Below, piece by piece: positions 34,423 to 43,048 of a stretch of DNA of 64,000 nt; position 1 is the first letter of the stretch; the number at the start of each line of letters is the position of its first letter. Source of the stretch: CAZPXH01 sp964591085 (GTDB lineage Bacteria; Spirochaetota; Spirochaetia; DSM-27196; CAZPXH01). The notes beneath the pieces are model-generated. The model was given only the letters and a program-made list of their open reading frames with translations, was not told the DNA's origin and ran no database searches. The stretch spans positions 60,402 to 124,401 of the forward strand of contig CAZPXH010000007.1 in NCBI GenBank assembly GCA_964591085.1. The letters are read 5' to 3'. A program made the translations under genes and the position numbers.

Positions 34423-34448
34423 ACGCGCGATGCGGGGGTACCTATCCT
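34420..34448 (+). promoter_or_regulatory. Possible promoter of zwf-pgl
   Basis: TAGACG (34420-34425), a 17-base spacer and TATCCT (34443-34448) each match 4 of 6 consensus bases. The -10 box ends 11 bases before the zwf ATG, and no Shine-Dalgarno is visible. It overlaps the thiZ stop codon. Confidence 0.28.
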
Positions 34449-34459
34449 CGGCGTAACCC

Positions 34460-35953
34460 ATGCACGCACAACCGCTGACCCTCGTCATCTTTGGAGCCTC
34501 CGGGGATCTAGCCGCCCGCAAGCTCATTCCCGCGCTCTACCAGCTCCATCACAAACGGCTGCTCCCGGATCCGATCCGTATCCTGGGAATCGGCCGCACG
34601 GAACTGGACTCGGTGACGTACCGGGAGCGGCTTCGCCCCTGGATTGCGGACAAGGGACCAACTGAGGATGTGGAGCACTTCCTCTGGCACAACGAGTATC
34701 GCTCAATGAGCACCCGCGATCCGGATGCCTACCGACCGCTGGCTGAGGACCTGTTGCGCGCGGGAATGCAGGAGGGCTACGGGCGGGACATGCTCTTCTA
34801 CCTGGCCGTACCACCAAACATGTATGAGGTGATTGCGGATGGACTTGCCCGGAACGGCTTTGGCAGGGACTACCATGGGACGGCCCGCCTGATTGTGGAG
34901 AAACCCTTTGGCAGTGACCTTGATTCCGCCCGTGCGCTGAACGCGCACCTGCGGGAGCGCTATCGCGAAGAGCAGATCCTTCGGATTGACCACTACCTGG
35001 GCAAGGAGACCGTGCAAAACGTCCTGGTCACCCGCTTCTCCAACGGGGTCTTTGAGCCGCTGTGGAACCGACACTACATCCAACGAGTGGAATTGACCGC
35101 GGCGGAGTCCCTGGGTGTGGAGCGGCGCGGCGGCTACTACGACCAATCCGGCGCCCTCAGGGACATGGTGCAGAACCACATGATGCAGCTCCTCGGATTT
35201 CTGATGATGGAGCCCCCCGCGAGCTTTGCCGCCGATGCAATCCGCACTGAGGTGGCCAAGGTGTTTCAGGCTATCCGGCCGATACCTGCAGAAGAGGTGG
35301 TCACCCGCGCAGTGCGCGGCCAGTACGTGGCGAGCCTCACCGACAGGGGCGCCGTGCCAGGCTATCGCGAGGAGGGGGGTGTTGATCCCGACAGCCGGAC
35401 CGAGACCTACGCAGCGCTGCGCCTCAACATTGATAACTTCCGTTGGGGAGGCGTCCCGGTGGTGATCCGGACGGGAAAGCGCCTGCCGGCGCGTGCCACC
35501 GAGGCGGTTGTCCGATTCCGACCCACGCCCCACCGGCTCTTTGCCCAAGGGCGCCCAAACGAACTAATCATCCGTATCCAGCCGGACGAGGGGATTCTGC
35601 TCAACGTGGACATGAAAGTTCCCGGCGCAGGATTCGGCGTACAGACCGTGGGGATGGACTTCCACTACGCGGATATCGCGGGAACCCGCCTGGCCGACGC
35701 CTACGAGCGTCTGCTCTACGACGCCATGCTCGGCGACACAACGTTGTTCGCGCGTGCGGATGCTGTGGAGGCCAGCTGGGAAGTGGTGGATCCCGTTCTG
35801 CAGGCTTGGCGGCACGATGACGCCATCCCGCTGCACGGCTATCCGGCGGGGAGCTGGGGACCACGGGCGGCAACCGCACTGTTGGGATCCGGGGCAGAGT
35901 GGCGCGATCCGTGTCCACAGCTTGATCGGGAAGGAGCACACTGTGAGCTCTGA
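34460..35953 (+). CDS. zwf: Glucose-6-phosphate 1-dehydrogenase
   Basis: A 497-residue G6PDH. IFGASGDLAARKLIPALYQL binds NADP, and RIDHYLGKETVQN contains the catalytic substrate-binding RIDHYLGKE signature. VVIRTGKRLPAR is the conserved substrate loop. It oxidises glucose 6-phosphate to 6-phosphogluconolactone as the entry to the oxidative pentose phosphate pathway. It overlaps pgl by 11 bases, so both steps are co-translated. Confidence 0.95.
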   Translation: MHAQPLTLVIFGASGDLAARKLIPALYQLHHKRLLPDPIRILGIGRTELDSVTYRERLRPWIADKGPTEDVEHFLWHNEYRSMSTRDPDAYRPLAEDLLRAGMQEGYGRDMLFYLAVPPNMYEVIADGLARNGFGRDYHGTARLIVEKPFGSDLDSARALNAHLRERYREEQILRIDHYLGKETVQNVLVTRFSNGVFEPLWNRHYIQRVELTAAESLGVERRGGYYDQSGALRDMVQNHMMQLLGFLMMEPPASFAADAIRTEVAKVFQAIRPIPAEEVVTRAVRGQYVASLTDRGAVPGYREEGGVDPDSRTETYAALRLNIDNFRWGGVPVVIRTGKRLPARATEAVVRFRPTPHRLFAQGRPNELIIRIQPDEGILLNVDMKVPGAGFGVQTVGMDFHYADIAGTRLADAYERLLYDAMLGDTTLFARADAVEASWEVVDPVLQAWRHDDAIPLHGYPAGSWGPRAATALLGSGAEWRDPCPQLDREGAHCEL

Positions 35954-36701
35954 AGGAAGACCGGTAACGATCCTGAGCACCCGTGATTGCTACGAAGCGC
36001 TGGCGCTGGACCTGGCAGAGCGGGCGCGAGCGGCGCACGCGGCCGGGCGAGCCTTCTCCCTCGCACTGTCCGGTGGAAGCACCGCCAGGGATTTCTTTCG
36101 GTATGTTCGCAGCGGACCGGGGAACCAGATTCCCTGGCGGAGTATCTCCCTCTTCCAGGTTGACGAGCGCCTGGTGCCTCAGGATCACGATCGAAGCAAC
36201 TTTGGGATGCTCCGCCGGGAGCTCCTTTCCTACGCCCCTGTGCGCGCCGAGCAGCAGTTCCCCATGGATACGTCACGCCGCGCGGCGGAGGCTGCAGTTG
36301 CCTATGCTGAGCTGCTTCAGAACAACCTGCCATCTGTCTCGGGAGTTCCTGTCCTGGACATGGTCATCCTTGGCATGGGGTCAGATGGACACACGGCCAG
36401 CCTGTTCCCGGGGACAGCCGACGCGGACCGACAGGAGCTGGTGCTTGCTGCGGTCCAACCCGAGTCTGGAGAGGAGCGGATCAGCCTCGGGCTGCCGGTT
36501 CTGAACGCCGCTACCGGGGTTCGCTTCCTGGTCACCGGGGCAGACAAGTCCCAGACCCTGGCACAGCTATTTGACGAAACCGGATTTCAGAACGGAGCGG
36601 ACAGTCTACCTGCCGGAAAGATCCGTCCCCGGTCCGGAAACCTGCTTTGGTACGTGGACGAAGCCGCCGGAAGCCTCCTGCCGCCCTCGCCATTTGATTG
36701 A
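35943..36701 (+). CDS. pgl: 6-phosphogluconolactonase
   Basis: A 252-residue lactonase of the SugarP_isomerase/DevB family. FSLALSGGSTARDFF and DERLVPQDHDRSNFGML are the sugar-phosphate motifs, and MVILGMGSDGHTASLFPG holds the conserved catalytic His. It hydrolyses 6-phosphogluconolactone. The start is GTG 35943 behind AAGGAG within the end of zwf. Its last 115 bases overlap the htpX-like gene on the other strand. Confidence 0.93.
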   Translation: MSSEGRPVTILSTRDCYEALALDLAERARAAHAAGRAFSLALSGGSTARDFFRYVRSGPGNQIPWRSISLFQVDERLVPQDHDRSNFGMLRRELLSYAPVRAEQQFPMDTSRRAAEAAVAYAELLQNNLPSVSGVPVLDMVILGMGSDGHTASLFPGTADADRQELVLAAVQPESGEERISLGLPVLNAATGVRFLVTGADKSQTLAQLFDETGFQNGADSLPAGKIRPRSGNLLWYVDEAAGSLLPPSPFD

Positions 36702-37558
36702 CGCAGGGACAGGAGTCTTCGGATTCGCTCATTGGTTGGCGGGTGCGTGCGCAGCAGACCGCCCTGTTCCGGTTCCTCCCGCGAGGGAAGGCGAAGACCG
36801 AACAGCACGCTGAACAGATCCGGAGCCGGCGTGCTCAGCCGCTGAAGCGCGCGCGCCAAACCTTCCGGATCGCCCGTGAGTTCCGCGGCGCCGAGGTCCG
36901 CCGCGTACTCCCGGATTCGCCGCATGGCAAACTCACCCGCAAGCCCGATCAGCGGCGCCACGGAGAGAAAGAGGACCGCGAGCGGGCTGAAGATCTGGAC
37001 GCCAACCAGGATCAGGGGCAGCTGTAACAGCACTAGTCCAAAGGCGATTCGGCTGTACAGGCCCAGCGTGTATCGGATGCGGTCCGCAACCGCAAAGAAG
37101 CGGTGGTCCTCATTCCGGAGATGGCTGATCTCATGGGCGAGCACTCCTGCAATTTCACGATCCGGCATGCTCTGCAGCAGTCCGCTGGTCACGATGATCG
37201 CGTTGGGCCGCGCAACACCCACGGCCGCAGCGTTCGGGATGCCCATTCGGGACAGGTAGATTTCCGGGCGTGCGGGAAGTCCCGCGCGGCGTGAGAGTTC
37301 TGCAGCCATCGCGTGGACGGTTGGAGCCTGCCATTCGTGGAGGCGGGGCAGGTCAATCCGGAGGGCGCCGGTCTGCGCGGTACCGCTGAGGGCAAGTCCC
37401 AGCAGTCCACCCCCGGCAATCAGCAGCCCGAGGCCACCGGCAAGCAGATAACCGGTGAGCAGAAGCAGGGCAGAGAGCCCGGTTATCAGCGCGATTGTCT
37501 GAACTTGCAGCGTCCACATCGCGTTTCTCATTCGTGTTTGAACTGGAACTTGTGCCAT
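36587..37558 (-). CDS. htpX: HtpX-like M48 membrane metalloprotease
   Basis: A 323-residue protein. Two N-terminal helices (about 20-55) precede the M48 zinc motif GVLAHEISHLRNED near residue 132, and two further hydrophobic segments follow. REYAADLGAAELTGDPEGLARAL contains the third zinc ligand Glu, and RTHPPTNERIRRLLSL is the HtpX C-terminal signature. Membrane protein quality control is the expected role. About 36 residues beyond that signature are encoded antisense to pgl and are not conserved-looking. The start is ATG 37558. Confidence 0.88.
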   Translation of the reverse strand: MAQVPVQTRMRNAMWTLQVQTIALITGLSALLLLTGYLLAGGLGLLIAGGGLLGLALSGTAQTGALRIDLPRLHEWQAPTVHAMAAELSRRAGLPARPEIYLSRMGIPNAAAVGVARPNAIIVTSGLLQSMPDREIAGVLAHEISHLRNEDHRFFAVADRIRYTLGLYSRIAFGLVLLQLPLILVGVQIFSPLAVLFLSVAPLIGLAGEFAMRRIREYAADLGAAELTGDPEGLARALQRLSTPAPDLFSVLFGLRLPSREEPEQGGLLRTHPPTNERIRRLLSLRQSNGEGGRRLPAASSTYQSRFPDRGRIFPAGRLSAPF

Positions 37559-37761
37559 GTCAGTATCCCACGGGTGGTATGCGAAATTCGTGCCATCTGT
37601 CTCTGAGTGTAAATGGCAGTGACGAAACAAGTTGGCGGCACGGCCCTGGAACTCGTGATGCCGGACGATCCGGATTGGGTCACTTTGATGCACTGTGGCT
37701 CTACTGCGTGTCGGATTGGCCGGTACTCGGTACGGGGGCTCGGCAGTATGTTCCGCCAGCG

Positions 37762-38889
37762 ATGAGACGATTACGAACCGGACTGATTGGATTGCTCCTG
37801 ATTGTGAGCGCAGCATCGGCAACGGCCCAGGAACGGATCGGTACCTATCGGAGCCAGCGCGCCACCTTTGTGCTGGACCGGATAGAGACTGGACTCCGCC
37901 GACCCTGGGGACTTGCGCTCCTGCCCGATGGCGCCCTGCTGATCACCGAACGCGCAGGACGGATGTTGTTCCGTGACGAGTCCGGGATCCGCGAGCTCAG
38001 CGGACTGCCGCCCATTCTCCCGCTTGGTCAGGGCGGCCTCCTGGACGTGGTCCCCGCGCCAGACTACCGGTTCTCACGGCGAATCTACTTCACATACGCC
38101 TTTGACGGCGGATCCGGGCGAACTGGCACCGCGCTTGGGACTGCAATTGTCGGATCCTCCCGACTGGAGGGTGTGCGCGAGCTGTACCGAATGCCGCAGG
38201 CGAACGGCTCCGGAGTTCACTTCGGCTCCCGGATCGGCATCCTGGGCGACGGGAGTATCGTGTTCACCATCGGTGACCGCGGTGCCCCACCGCGTGCCCA
38301 GGATCCCGGTGATGTTGCCGGTTCCGTTGTGCGGCTGCGGCCGGACGGAAGCATTCCCGCGGATAACCCCGGCGTGCAGCGAAGGGACTGGCGGGACGAG
38401 CTGTACAGCATCGGGCACCGGAATCCGCAGGGCCTTGCCATCCATCCGGACACCGGAGAAATCTGGTTGCACGAGCACGGTCCCCAGGGCGGCGATGAAA
38501 TCAACAGGGTTCAGCCGGGGCGCAACTACGGCTGGCCCACCATCACCTACGGCGAGCGCTACGGCGGAGGGCCGATTGGGGTGGGGACCGCGGCTCCGGG
38601 GCTTGAGCAGCCAGTCAGCTACTGGGTTCCGTCTATTGCCCCGAGCGGGATGGCCTTCTATCGGGGCAGCGCGTTTCCCGGGTGGATTAACAGCCTGTTT
38701 GTGGGAGCGCTCGTCCAGACGCACCTGCGGCGGGTGGAACTCCGCGGGACGGAAGTTGTTTCCGAAGAGGTGCTCCTGGACGACGAGATCGGCCGGATCC
38801 GCGATGTCCGCGTCTCCGCCGAGGGGTGGATCTACCTGATTACGGATTCTGATAACGGAGCACTCTACCGGATGCGCCCCGCCAACTGA
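37762..38889 (+). CDS. Exported PQQ-dependent sugar dehydrogenase-like protein
   Basis: A 375-residue soluble beta-propeller protein of the YliI/aldose sugar dehydrogenase family, with a signal peptide (GLIGLLLIVSAASATAQ). Motifs are LRRPWGLALLPDGALLITERAGRM, LPPILPLGQGGLLDVVPAPDY, GHRNPQGLAIHPDTGEIWLHEHGPQGGDEIN (in pieces) and APSGMAFYRG. It is predicted to oxidise aldoses in the periplasm with PQQ, although PQQ synthesis genes are not here. The start is ATG 37762; about 200 bases upstream are non-coding. Confidence 0.87.
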   Translation: MRRLRTGLIGLLLIVSAASATAQERIGTYRSQRATFVLDRIETGLRRPWGLALLPDGALLITERAGRMLFRDESGIRELSGLPPILPLGQGGLLDVVPAPDYRFSRRIYFTYAFDGGSGRTGTALGTAIVGSSRLEGVRELYRMPQANGSGVHFGSRIGILGDGSIVFTIGDRGAPPRAQDPGDVAGSVVRLRPDGSIPADNPGVQRRDWRDELYSIGHRNPQGLAIHPDTGEIWLHEHGPQGGDEINRVQPGRNYGWPTITYGERYGGGPIGVGTAAPGLEQPVSYWVPSIAPSGMAFYRGSAFPGWINSLFVGALVQTHLRRVELRGTEVVSEEVLLDDEIGRIRDVRVSAEGWIYLITDSDNGALYRMRPAN

Positions 38890-38916
38890 TTTTGCTGCAG
38901 CGGGTCAGCTCGGTAC

Positions 38917-40035
38917 TCAGGGCCAGAGCAGGCCGATCGGTGAAACAAGCACGATGCTGGCAGCTGCTACAAGCGCTGCAATGCCCCACGCTAGCGGGCT
39001 CCATCGCAGAACTCGCGGACCCGCCCAGGCCGTGTTCCACGGCTGGGCATCAACCGCAAGCATACCGGCTGTGATCACCGCCGCGTGGGTTGCTGCGCCT
39101 CGCAGGGCAGGCACGGTTGCGGTTAGCAGAAGCAGGCCCCAGCTGCCGGCGGCCGTTGCGAGCAGCGTCCCGAGGTTGCTGCGTCCCAGCGGTGACCGGT
39201 AGTCCTGCTCTCGCCAGACTCGGGCCTTCGGCTGCCAGTAGTGGGGGACGGGAAGAAGAATTCCGCTGAGCCCCACAATCAGGGTCACCAGAAATCCACC
39301 CCGTACTGAGTGGAGCGCAACCCCGGGATTATGATCCGCCCCGCGCATGTCCCCCGCAGCCATGCGGCCAACCAGCAATCGCAGGATAATAACACCGGAC
39401 ACCAGCGCAGTTACTGCGAGTGCGTACCAAACACCAAGGCCCTGCAGGAGGGCCCCCGCCATCACGGCAATTGCAGGGATACCCAGGGCAAACAGCAGGT
39501 TGCCGACGAGGCTTCCGGAACGGTGCTGCTGGCTCTTGCTGGGCTGGCTCAGCGGAGTCTGTGGCGTCCGCATCCAGGTATCCAGCCCCCGGGAGAACAT
39601 TGCGCCCCCCAGGGAGCGGAGGGAACCCTGGAACCCAAGGGGTACCACTCCCTTGCGGAATGGCGTGAGGCGAAATCCGCGGCGGGCAAAGAGGTTCCAG
39701 GACGGGGTGTTGTCGTCACGGATCCAGGCCGTCATGTGCTCAATTCCGCGTTCGCCAAAGGCCGCAAGCCCCCGTTCAACGAGCCGGCTCGCGAGTCCCT
39801 GGCCGCGGGCCTCCGGCAGCACAAAGATCCATTCAACGATCCCGATGGTGATCCCATCTCGCCCCTGCACGGACTTCAGAATGATACCGGCGAGGGGTTT
39901 GTCATCAACTACGGCAAGGTAGGCCCACTTCGGCCGGGAAATGAGCGGTGCAACCAGGGCAGGAAATGATCGGCGCGCGATCCGCTGGGCTTCCGTCAGC
40001 TCATCCGGCCCATCCGCCTGGAGGATCTCAACCAT
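38917..40035 (-). CDS. GNAT acetyltransferase fused to a membrane domain
   Basis: A 372-residue protein. Residues 1-150 are a GNAT fold with the acetyl-CoA loop VLPEARGQGLASRLVERG and the later WNLFARRGF. From about residue 178, five to six hydrophobic helices form a second domain (VGNLLFALGIPAIAVMAGALL and following). Its ending AQPWNT-GPRVLRWSPLAWG resembles the N/D-P-DG-KVLRWS region of site-2 protease-like (M50) membrane proteins. The usual zinc ligands are not visible. A membrane-tethered acetyltransferase is likely; the target is unknown. The start could also be ATG 40107. It lies downstream of trpB2 in the same direction. Confidence 0.75.
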   Translation of the reverse strand: MVEILQADGPDELTEAQRIARRSFPALVAPLISRPKWAYLAVVDDKPLAGIILKSVQGRDGITIGIVEWIFVLPEARGQGLASRLVERGLAAFGERGIEHMTAWIRDDNTPSWNLFARRGFRLTPFRKGVVPLGFQGSLRSLGGAMFSRGLDTWMRTPQTPLSQPSKSQQHRSGSLVGNLLFALGIPAIAVMAGALLQGLGVWYALAVTALVSGVIILRLLVGRMAAGDMRGADHNPGVALHSVRGGFLVTLIVGLSGILLPVPHYWQPKARVWREQDYRSPLGRSNLGTLLATAAGSWGLLLLTATVPALRGAATHAAVITAGMLAVDAQPWNTAWAGPRVLRWSPLAWGIAALVAAASIVLVSPIGLLWP

Positions 40036-40140
40036 ATCACTGGTATACGGCACTCCGCGGGAGCATGGCCAGCACTCCCGCCGAACCACCGTGAACAGGT
40101 CCTGCAACGCGCGGCGGGCTGTGATACGCGCCGCGGGGCC

Positions 40141-41502
40141 TTACTCCTTGACGCCCGGCAGTCCGGCAAGCGCCATGGCGATCTCTTCCTGCGGATACTC
40201 GTATGCCTTGAGCTTGCCGGCCATGAAGTCCAGGTAGCTCTGCATGTCAAAGTGTCCGTGCCCGCAGAGATTGAAGAGGATAGTTCGGGACCTTCCCTCT
40301 TCCTTGCAGCGGAGAGCCTCCCGGACTGCTCCGACAACCGCGTGGTTGGCTTCAGGCGCGGGAATGATTCCTTCTGCCTTGGCGAACTGAATCCCCGCGG
40401 TGAAGGTGTCTATCTGGTTGTAGCTTGTTGCCTCAATCACCTTGTGGTGGTGGAGGTGGCTGACGAGCGGAGACATGCCGTGGTAGCGGAGGCCACCGGC
40501 ATGGATGGAAGGTGGTACGAAGGTGCTTCCGAGCGTGTGCATCTTCACAAGCGGGGCCAGGTGAGCCGTGTCACCGAAGTCGTAGGCAAAGGTCCCCTTG
40601 GTGAGGCTCGGGCAGGCGGCGGGCTCTACCGCAACGATTCGTACATCCTGCTCGCCCCGGAGCTTCCTGCCGATGAAGGGGAAGGACATCCCGGCAAAGT
40701 TGCTTCCGCCTCCCGTTGCACCAACGATCACATCCGGGTAGTCCCCGGCCATCTCCATCTGCTCAATCGCCTCAAGCCCGATCACCGATTGGTGGAGCAT
40801 TACGTGGTTCAGCACACTGCCCAGCGCATAGTGGGCGCCGGGATCCTTCACTGCCGCCTCCACCGCCTCGGAGATAGCAATGCCGAGGCTCCCTGGTGAA
40901 TCCGGATGCTCCGACAGAATTGCTTTCCCCGCATCCGTTCGTTCGCTGGGGCTTGGAATTACCTCCGCGCCGAATGCCTCCATCATGCCCCGGCGGTAGG
41001 GCTTCAGGTCGTAACTCACCTTCACCATGTAGACCTCAACGTGGACGCCCATGAGGGCTCCTGCCATGGCAAGCGAGCTGCCCCACTGACCCGCACCGGT
41101 CTCCGTGGTGAGTCGGGTAATGCCCTCCTGCTTGTTGTAGTAGACCTGCGGGACAGCGGTATTGGGCTTGTGGGATCCGGTAGGGCTTACGCCCTCGTAC
41201 TTGTAGTAGATCTTTGCCGGGGTATCCAACGCCTTCTCAAGCCCGCGCGCGCGATACAGGGGTGTCGGTCTCCACTGCCGGTAGATGTTGCGGACCTCTT
41301 CCGGAATCTCAATCTGCCGCTCCGCACTGACCTCCTGCATGATGAGCGCCATCGGGAACAGGGGGGCAAGGTCATCGGGACCGAGCGGCTCGTGGGTGCC
41401 GGGATGCCGTGCCGGTGCAGCGGGCTCGGGCAGATCAGACTGTATGTTGTACCAGGCCTTGGGAACCCGATCCTCGGGCAACTGGAACTTCACCTGACTC
41501 AT
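40141..41502 (-). CDS. trpB2: TrpB2-type tryptophan synthase beta-like protein
   Basis: A 453-residue PLP enzyme of the TrpB2 subfamily, longer than classical TrpB (about 400). [30 protein letters not shown] (PLP Lys), [12 protein letters not shown] and [12 protein letters not shown] are diagnostic. It makes tryptophan from indole plus serine without a dedicated TrpA. No other trp gene is in the window, so salvage of free indole or a backup role is plausible. An AAGGAGG site and a TTGACC/TAAATA promoter precede the ATG. Confidence 0.93.
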   Translation of the reverse strand: MSQVKFQLPEDRVPKAWYNIQSDLPEPAAPARHPGTHEPLGPDDLAPLFPMALIMQEVSAERQIEIPEEVRNIYRQWRPTPLYRARGLEKALDTPAKIYYKYEGVSPTGSHKPNTAVPQVYYNKQEGITRLTTETGAGQWGSSLAMAGALMGVHVEVYMVKVSYDLKPYRRGMMEAFGAEVIPSPSERTDAGKAILSEHPDSPGSLGIAISEAVEAAVKDPGAHYALGSVLNHVMLHQSVIGLEAIEQMEMAGDYPDVIVGATGGGSNFAGMSFPFIGRKLRGEQDVRIVAVEPAACPSLTKGTFAYDFGDTAHLAPLVKMHTLGSTFVPPSIHAGGLRYHGMSPLVSHLHHHKVIEATSYNQIDTFTAGIQFAKAEGIIPAPEANHAVVGAVREALRCKEEGRSRTILFNLCGHGHFDMQSYLDFMAGKLKAYEYPQEEIAMALAGLPGVKE

Positions 41503-41536
41503 GCAGGCCTCCTTGGAGATGGTGTTGTCGCGTGTA

Positions 41537-41565
41537 TATTTATGCAGTCAGCGCGTGGGGGTCAA
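41537..41565 (-). promoter_or_regulatory. Putative sigma-70 promoter of trpB2
   Basis: On the minus strand TTGACC (41565-41560; 5 of 6), a 17-base spacer and TAAATA (41542-41537; 3 of 6). The predicted leader of about 30 bases contains AAGGAGG before the ATG, unlike the leaderless cases elsewhere. Confidence 0.42.
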
Positions 41566-41590
41566 ACACGTTCCAGACTCGGTGAAGGTG

Positions 41591-42094
41591 CTATTCGTGC
41601 TGCCGCGCGAGCTCCCGGATTGCCGGCCAGGAAATGAAGTTCCTCAGGCGCAGGGCATGTCGAACGCTCTCCAGATGGTCTCCGACAACTCCGTCCTGTA
41701 GCAGTACCGGCACAAAGCCACGCTCGCGGGCGCCGTTGTAGGTGAACAAAACGCAGTGATCCACGGACTGGCCGGCAAGCACCACAAACTCTACCCCAAG
41801 CTCCCGCAATCGATCGTCCAGCTCGGTATCCCAGAAGGCGTTGGGAAGCTGCTTCTCAATCACCGGCTCCGATGGCAACCGTTCCAGGCCTGGAGCGAAC
41901 TCCAGCTCCTCAGCCGTGCGAAACTCAGCCTCCGACACGTCTCTCACGTGAATCACGGGCATTCCCGCCTCCCGCATCAACCCGGCGGCGAAGTTGATCA
42001 CCGCGATGCCGTCATCCACTGCGGAGGGGTCAGGCAATTCTTCCAGGAGAGCGTTCTGCATATCGATGATGAGCAAGGCGAAGGGGCGCGGCAT
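41591..42094 (-). CDS. Isochorismatase-family cysteine hydrolase
   Basis: A 167-residue protein. The catalytic triad is Asp11 (ALLIIDMQNALL), Lys (VIEKQLPNAF) and Cys (SVDHCVLFTYNGA). Members hydrolyse nicotinamide, N-carbamoyl compounds, ureidoacrylate or isochorismate; the pattern fits a YcaC/nicotinamidase-like hydrolase and the substrate is not decidable. It lies between trpB2 and the tRNA-Leu repeat region and is read leftward. It has no obvious partner. Confidence 0.85.
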   Translation of the reverse strand: MPRPFALLIIDMQNALLEELPDPSAVDDGIAVINFAAGLMREAGMPVIHVRDVSEAEFRTAEELEFAPGLERLPSEPVIEKQLPNAFWDTELDDRLRELGVEFVVLAGQSVDHCVLFTYNGARERGFVPVLLQDGVVGDHLESVRHALRLRNFISWPAIRELARQHE

Positions 42095-42148
42095 TGCGGT
42101 TCAGCCTATCCCGGCACGGGCAGACTGCCCAGCAACGCCAACCAGGAG

Positions 42149-42240
42149 CGCGTCGTGCCTGCGTTTCAAGTCCTCGGAAAAACACAGAAGGCCAAGCTCC
42201 AAAAGGGAGCTTGGCCTTGTTTTGCCCAAGAGAGGACTTG
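42149..42240. repeat. 92-bp direct repeat, copy 1 (tRNA-Leu 3' end plus terminator)
   Basis: This 92-base block is identical to 42328-42419, 179 bases away. Read on the minus strand it holds the last 17 bases of a tRNA-Leu 3' end, a copy of the terminator and the adjoining downstream flank. The rest of the tRNA is missing here: after CAAGTCCTCTCTTGGGC it diverges abruptly. It looks like an att-type or duplication remnant. Confidence 0.9.
42178..42218 (-). terminator. Duplicated intrinsic terminator (copy 1)
   Basis: A perfect 13-bp stem AAGGCCAAGCTCC/GGAGCTTGGCCTT with a 5-base loop is followed on the minus strand by CTGTG and a run of five T. It is identical to the one after tRNA-Leu. Here it has only a tRNA fragment upstream. 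Confidence 0.7.
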
Positions 42241-42291
42241 CCTTCCGGTCCTCGCCATCGTGGCTCGGACCTCCAGGCCGCCTCCGGCACT

Positions 42292-42312
42292 AATCCGGCG
42301 TCCTGCCGGATT
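42292..42312. repeat. Short inverted repeat between the direct repeats
   Basis: AATCCGGC (42292-42299) and GCCGGATT (42305-42312) form an 8-bp stem with a 5-base loop. It sits in the 87-base segment between the two 92-base copies. No gene is seen in that segment. Confidence 0.5.
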
Positions 42313-42327
42313 GCGCTCCCTTCCGGT

Positions 42328-42419
42328 CGCGTCGTGCCTGCGTTTCAAGTCCTCGGAAAAACACAGAAGGCCAAGCTCCAAAAGGGAGCTTGGCCTTGTT
42401 TTGCCCAAGAGAGGACTTG
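42328..42419. repeat. 92-bp direct repeat, copy 2 (contains the intact tRNA-Leu end)
   Basis: Second copy of the repeat; the match ends inside the T-arm of the complete tRNA-Leu. The left end is within sequence that follows the terminator on the minus strand. The boundary inside a tRNA 3' half is typical of integrase attachment sites. No integrase gene is nearby. Confidence 0.9.
42357..42397 (-). terminator. Intrinsic terminator after tRNA-Leu
   Basis: The 13-bp stem AAGGCCAAGCTCC/GGAGCTTGGCCTT (42367-42379 with 42385-42397) has the loop AAAAG. On the minus strand it is followed by CTGTG and TTTTT. It starts 5 bases after the tRNA discriminator base. Confidence 0.85.
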
Positions 42420-42485
42420 AACCTCCACGGGGTTGCCCCCACTAGAACCTGAATCTAGCGCGTCTACCAATTCCGCCACTTGGGC
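42402..42485 (-). tRNA. tRNA-Leu (anticodon CAG)
   Basis: An 84-base class II tRNA. The acceptor stem GCCCAAG/CTTGGGC has discriminator A (required for leucine). The D-arm GCGGAATTGGTAGACGCGC, anticodon arm CTAGA-TTCAGGT-TCTAG with anticodon CAG, long variable arm GGGG-CAA-CCCC, and T-arm GGAGG-TTCAAGT-CCTCT are all present. CCA is not encoded. The last 17 bases are duplicated upstream at the other repeat copy. Confidence 0.95.
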
Positions 42486-42524
42486 GTGCGGTGGCGAGAC
42501 AATAGTCCTGCATTCGCGCTGCTG

Positions 42525-42806
42525 TCAAGAATTCCTGTCAGCGAAGGGCACCGTTCCGTACGTCCGGCCCTTGCGAGTGTTCAGGATCAGATTGTCCAGG
42601 CGCTTCTGCATTTCTTCCTGTCTGAGCTGGCCTGCTTCCGTGATCCAGCCGATCTTCAGCCGCTTGTAATGCCAGGGGAAGGCCTGGAACGTGGTCCAGA
42701 CCTCCGGGTCAGCCTGCAGTTGCTCCGTTATCCAATCCGGAATCAGCAGCGGATCTTCCGTTGAGCAAATCTGATCGGCGATTGGTGCTATTCCGGCCGG
42801 GGTCAT
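42525..42806 (-). pseudogene. YdeI/OmpD-associated protein, N-terminally truncated remnant
   Basis: The 93-residue frame matches only the C-terminal half of the YdeI/OmpD-associated family: GLMTPAGIAPI, FQAFPWHYKRLKIGWITEAGQLRQEEMQKRL and the closing RKGRTYG. Family members are near 190 residues. Homology-like sequence continues upstream of the first Met (EWRAWKLQQAGL) until a TAA near 42859, so the front half is missing rather than mis-called. It adjoins the tRNA-Leu rearrangement. It could still be expressed as a short domain. Confidence 0.5.
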
Positions 42807-42958
42807 CAGGCCAGCCTGCTGCAGTTTCCACGCGCGCCACTCCGCACGAACCCGCGGTTATAAGATTTCTCCGATCTCCACGAGCCGGAGCGTAGCACGC
42901 GCATGGGCTTCACCGGTGCAGGTGCGTGCTCAGGAGTGGGTGGCTGGGTGCGCCGGAC

Positions 42959-42993
42959 AAAAAAGCCCCGGCTGGTTCAGGGCCAACCGGGGC
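42959..42993 (-). terminator. Intrinsic terminator of the small membrane protein/HSP20 operon
   Basis: On the minus strand GCCCCGGTTGG and CCAGCCGGGGC form an imperfect 11-bp stem with a CCCTGAA loop, followed immediately by TTTTTTG. It lies 56 bases after the small membrane protein gene. Confidence 0.8.
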
Positions 42994-43048
42994 CAAAGGT
43001 CTTGCGATCAGTTCTCTTGTGTTGCCGGAAGGGTGTCAGTCGCCGGCG

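Noticed and set aside
37613..37765. A 50-codon frame ending in an ATGA overlap with the sugar dehydrogenase start
   Set aside because: It has no ribosome-binding site, no recognisable features and normal-looking spacer composition. It is more likely part of the promoter region.
42094..42420. Open frames across the tRNA-Leu repeats that give a repeated protein segment
   Set aside because: The repeat comes from the tRNA end and terminator, which are non-coding; the frames also lack start signals.
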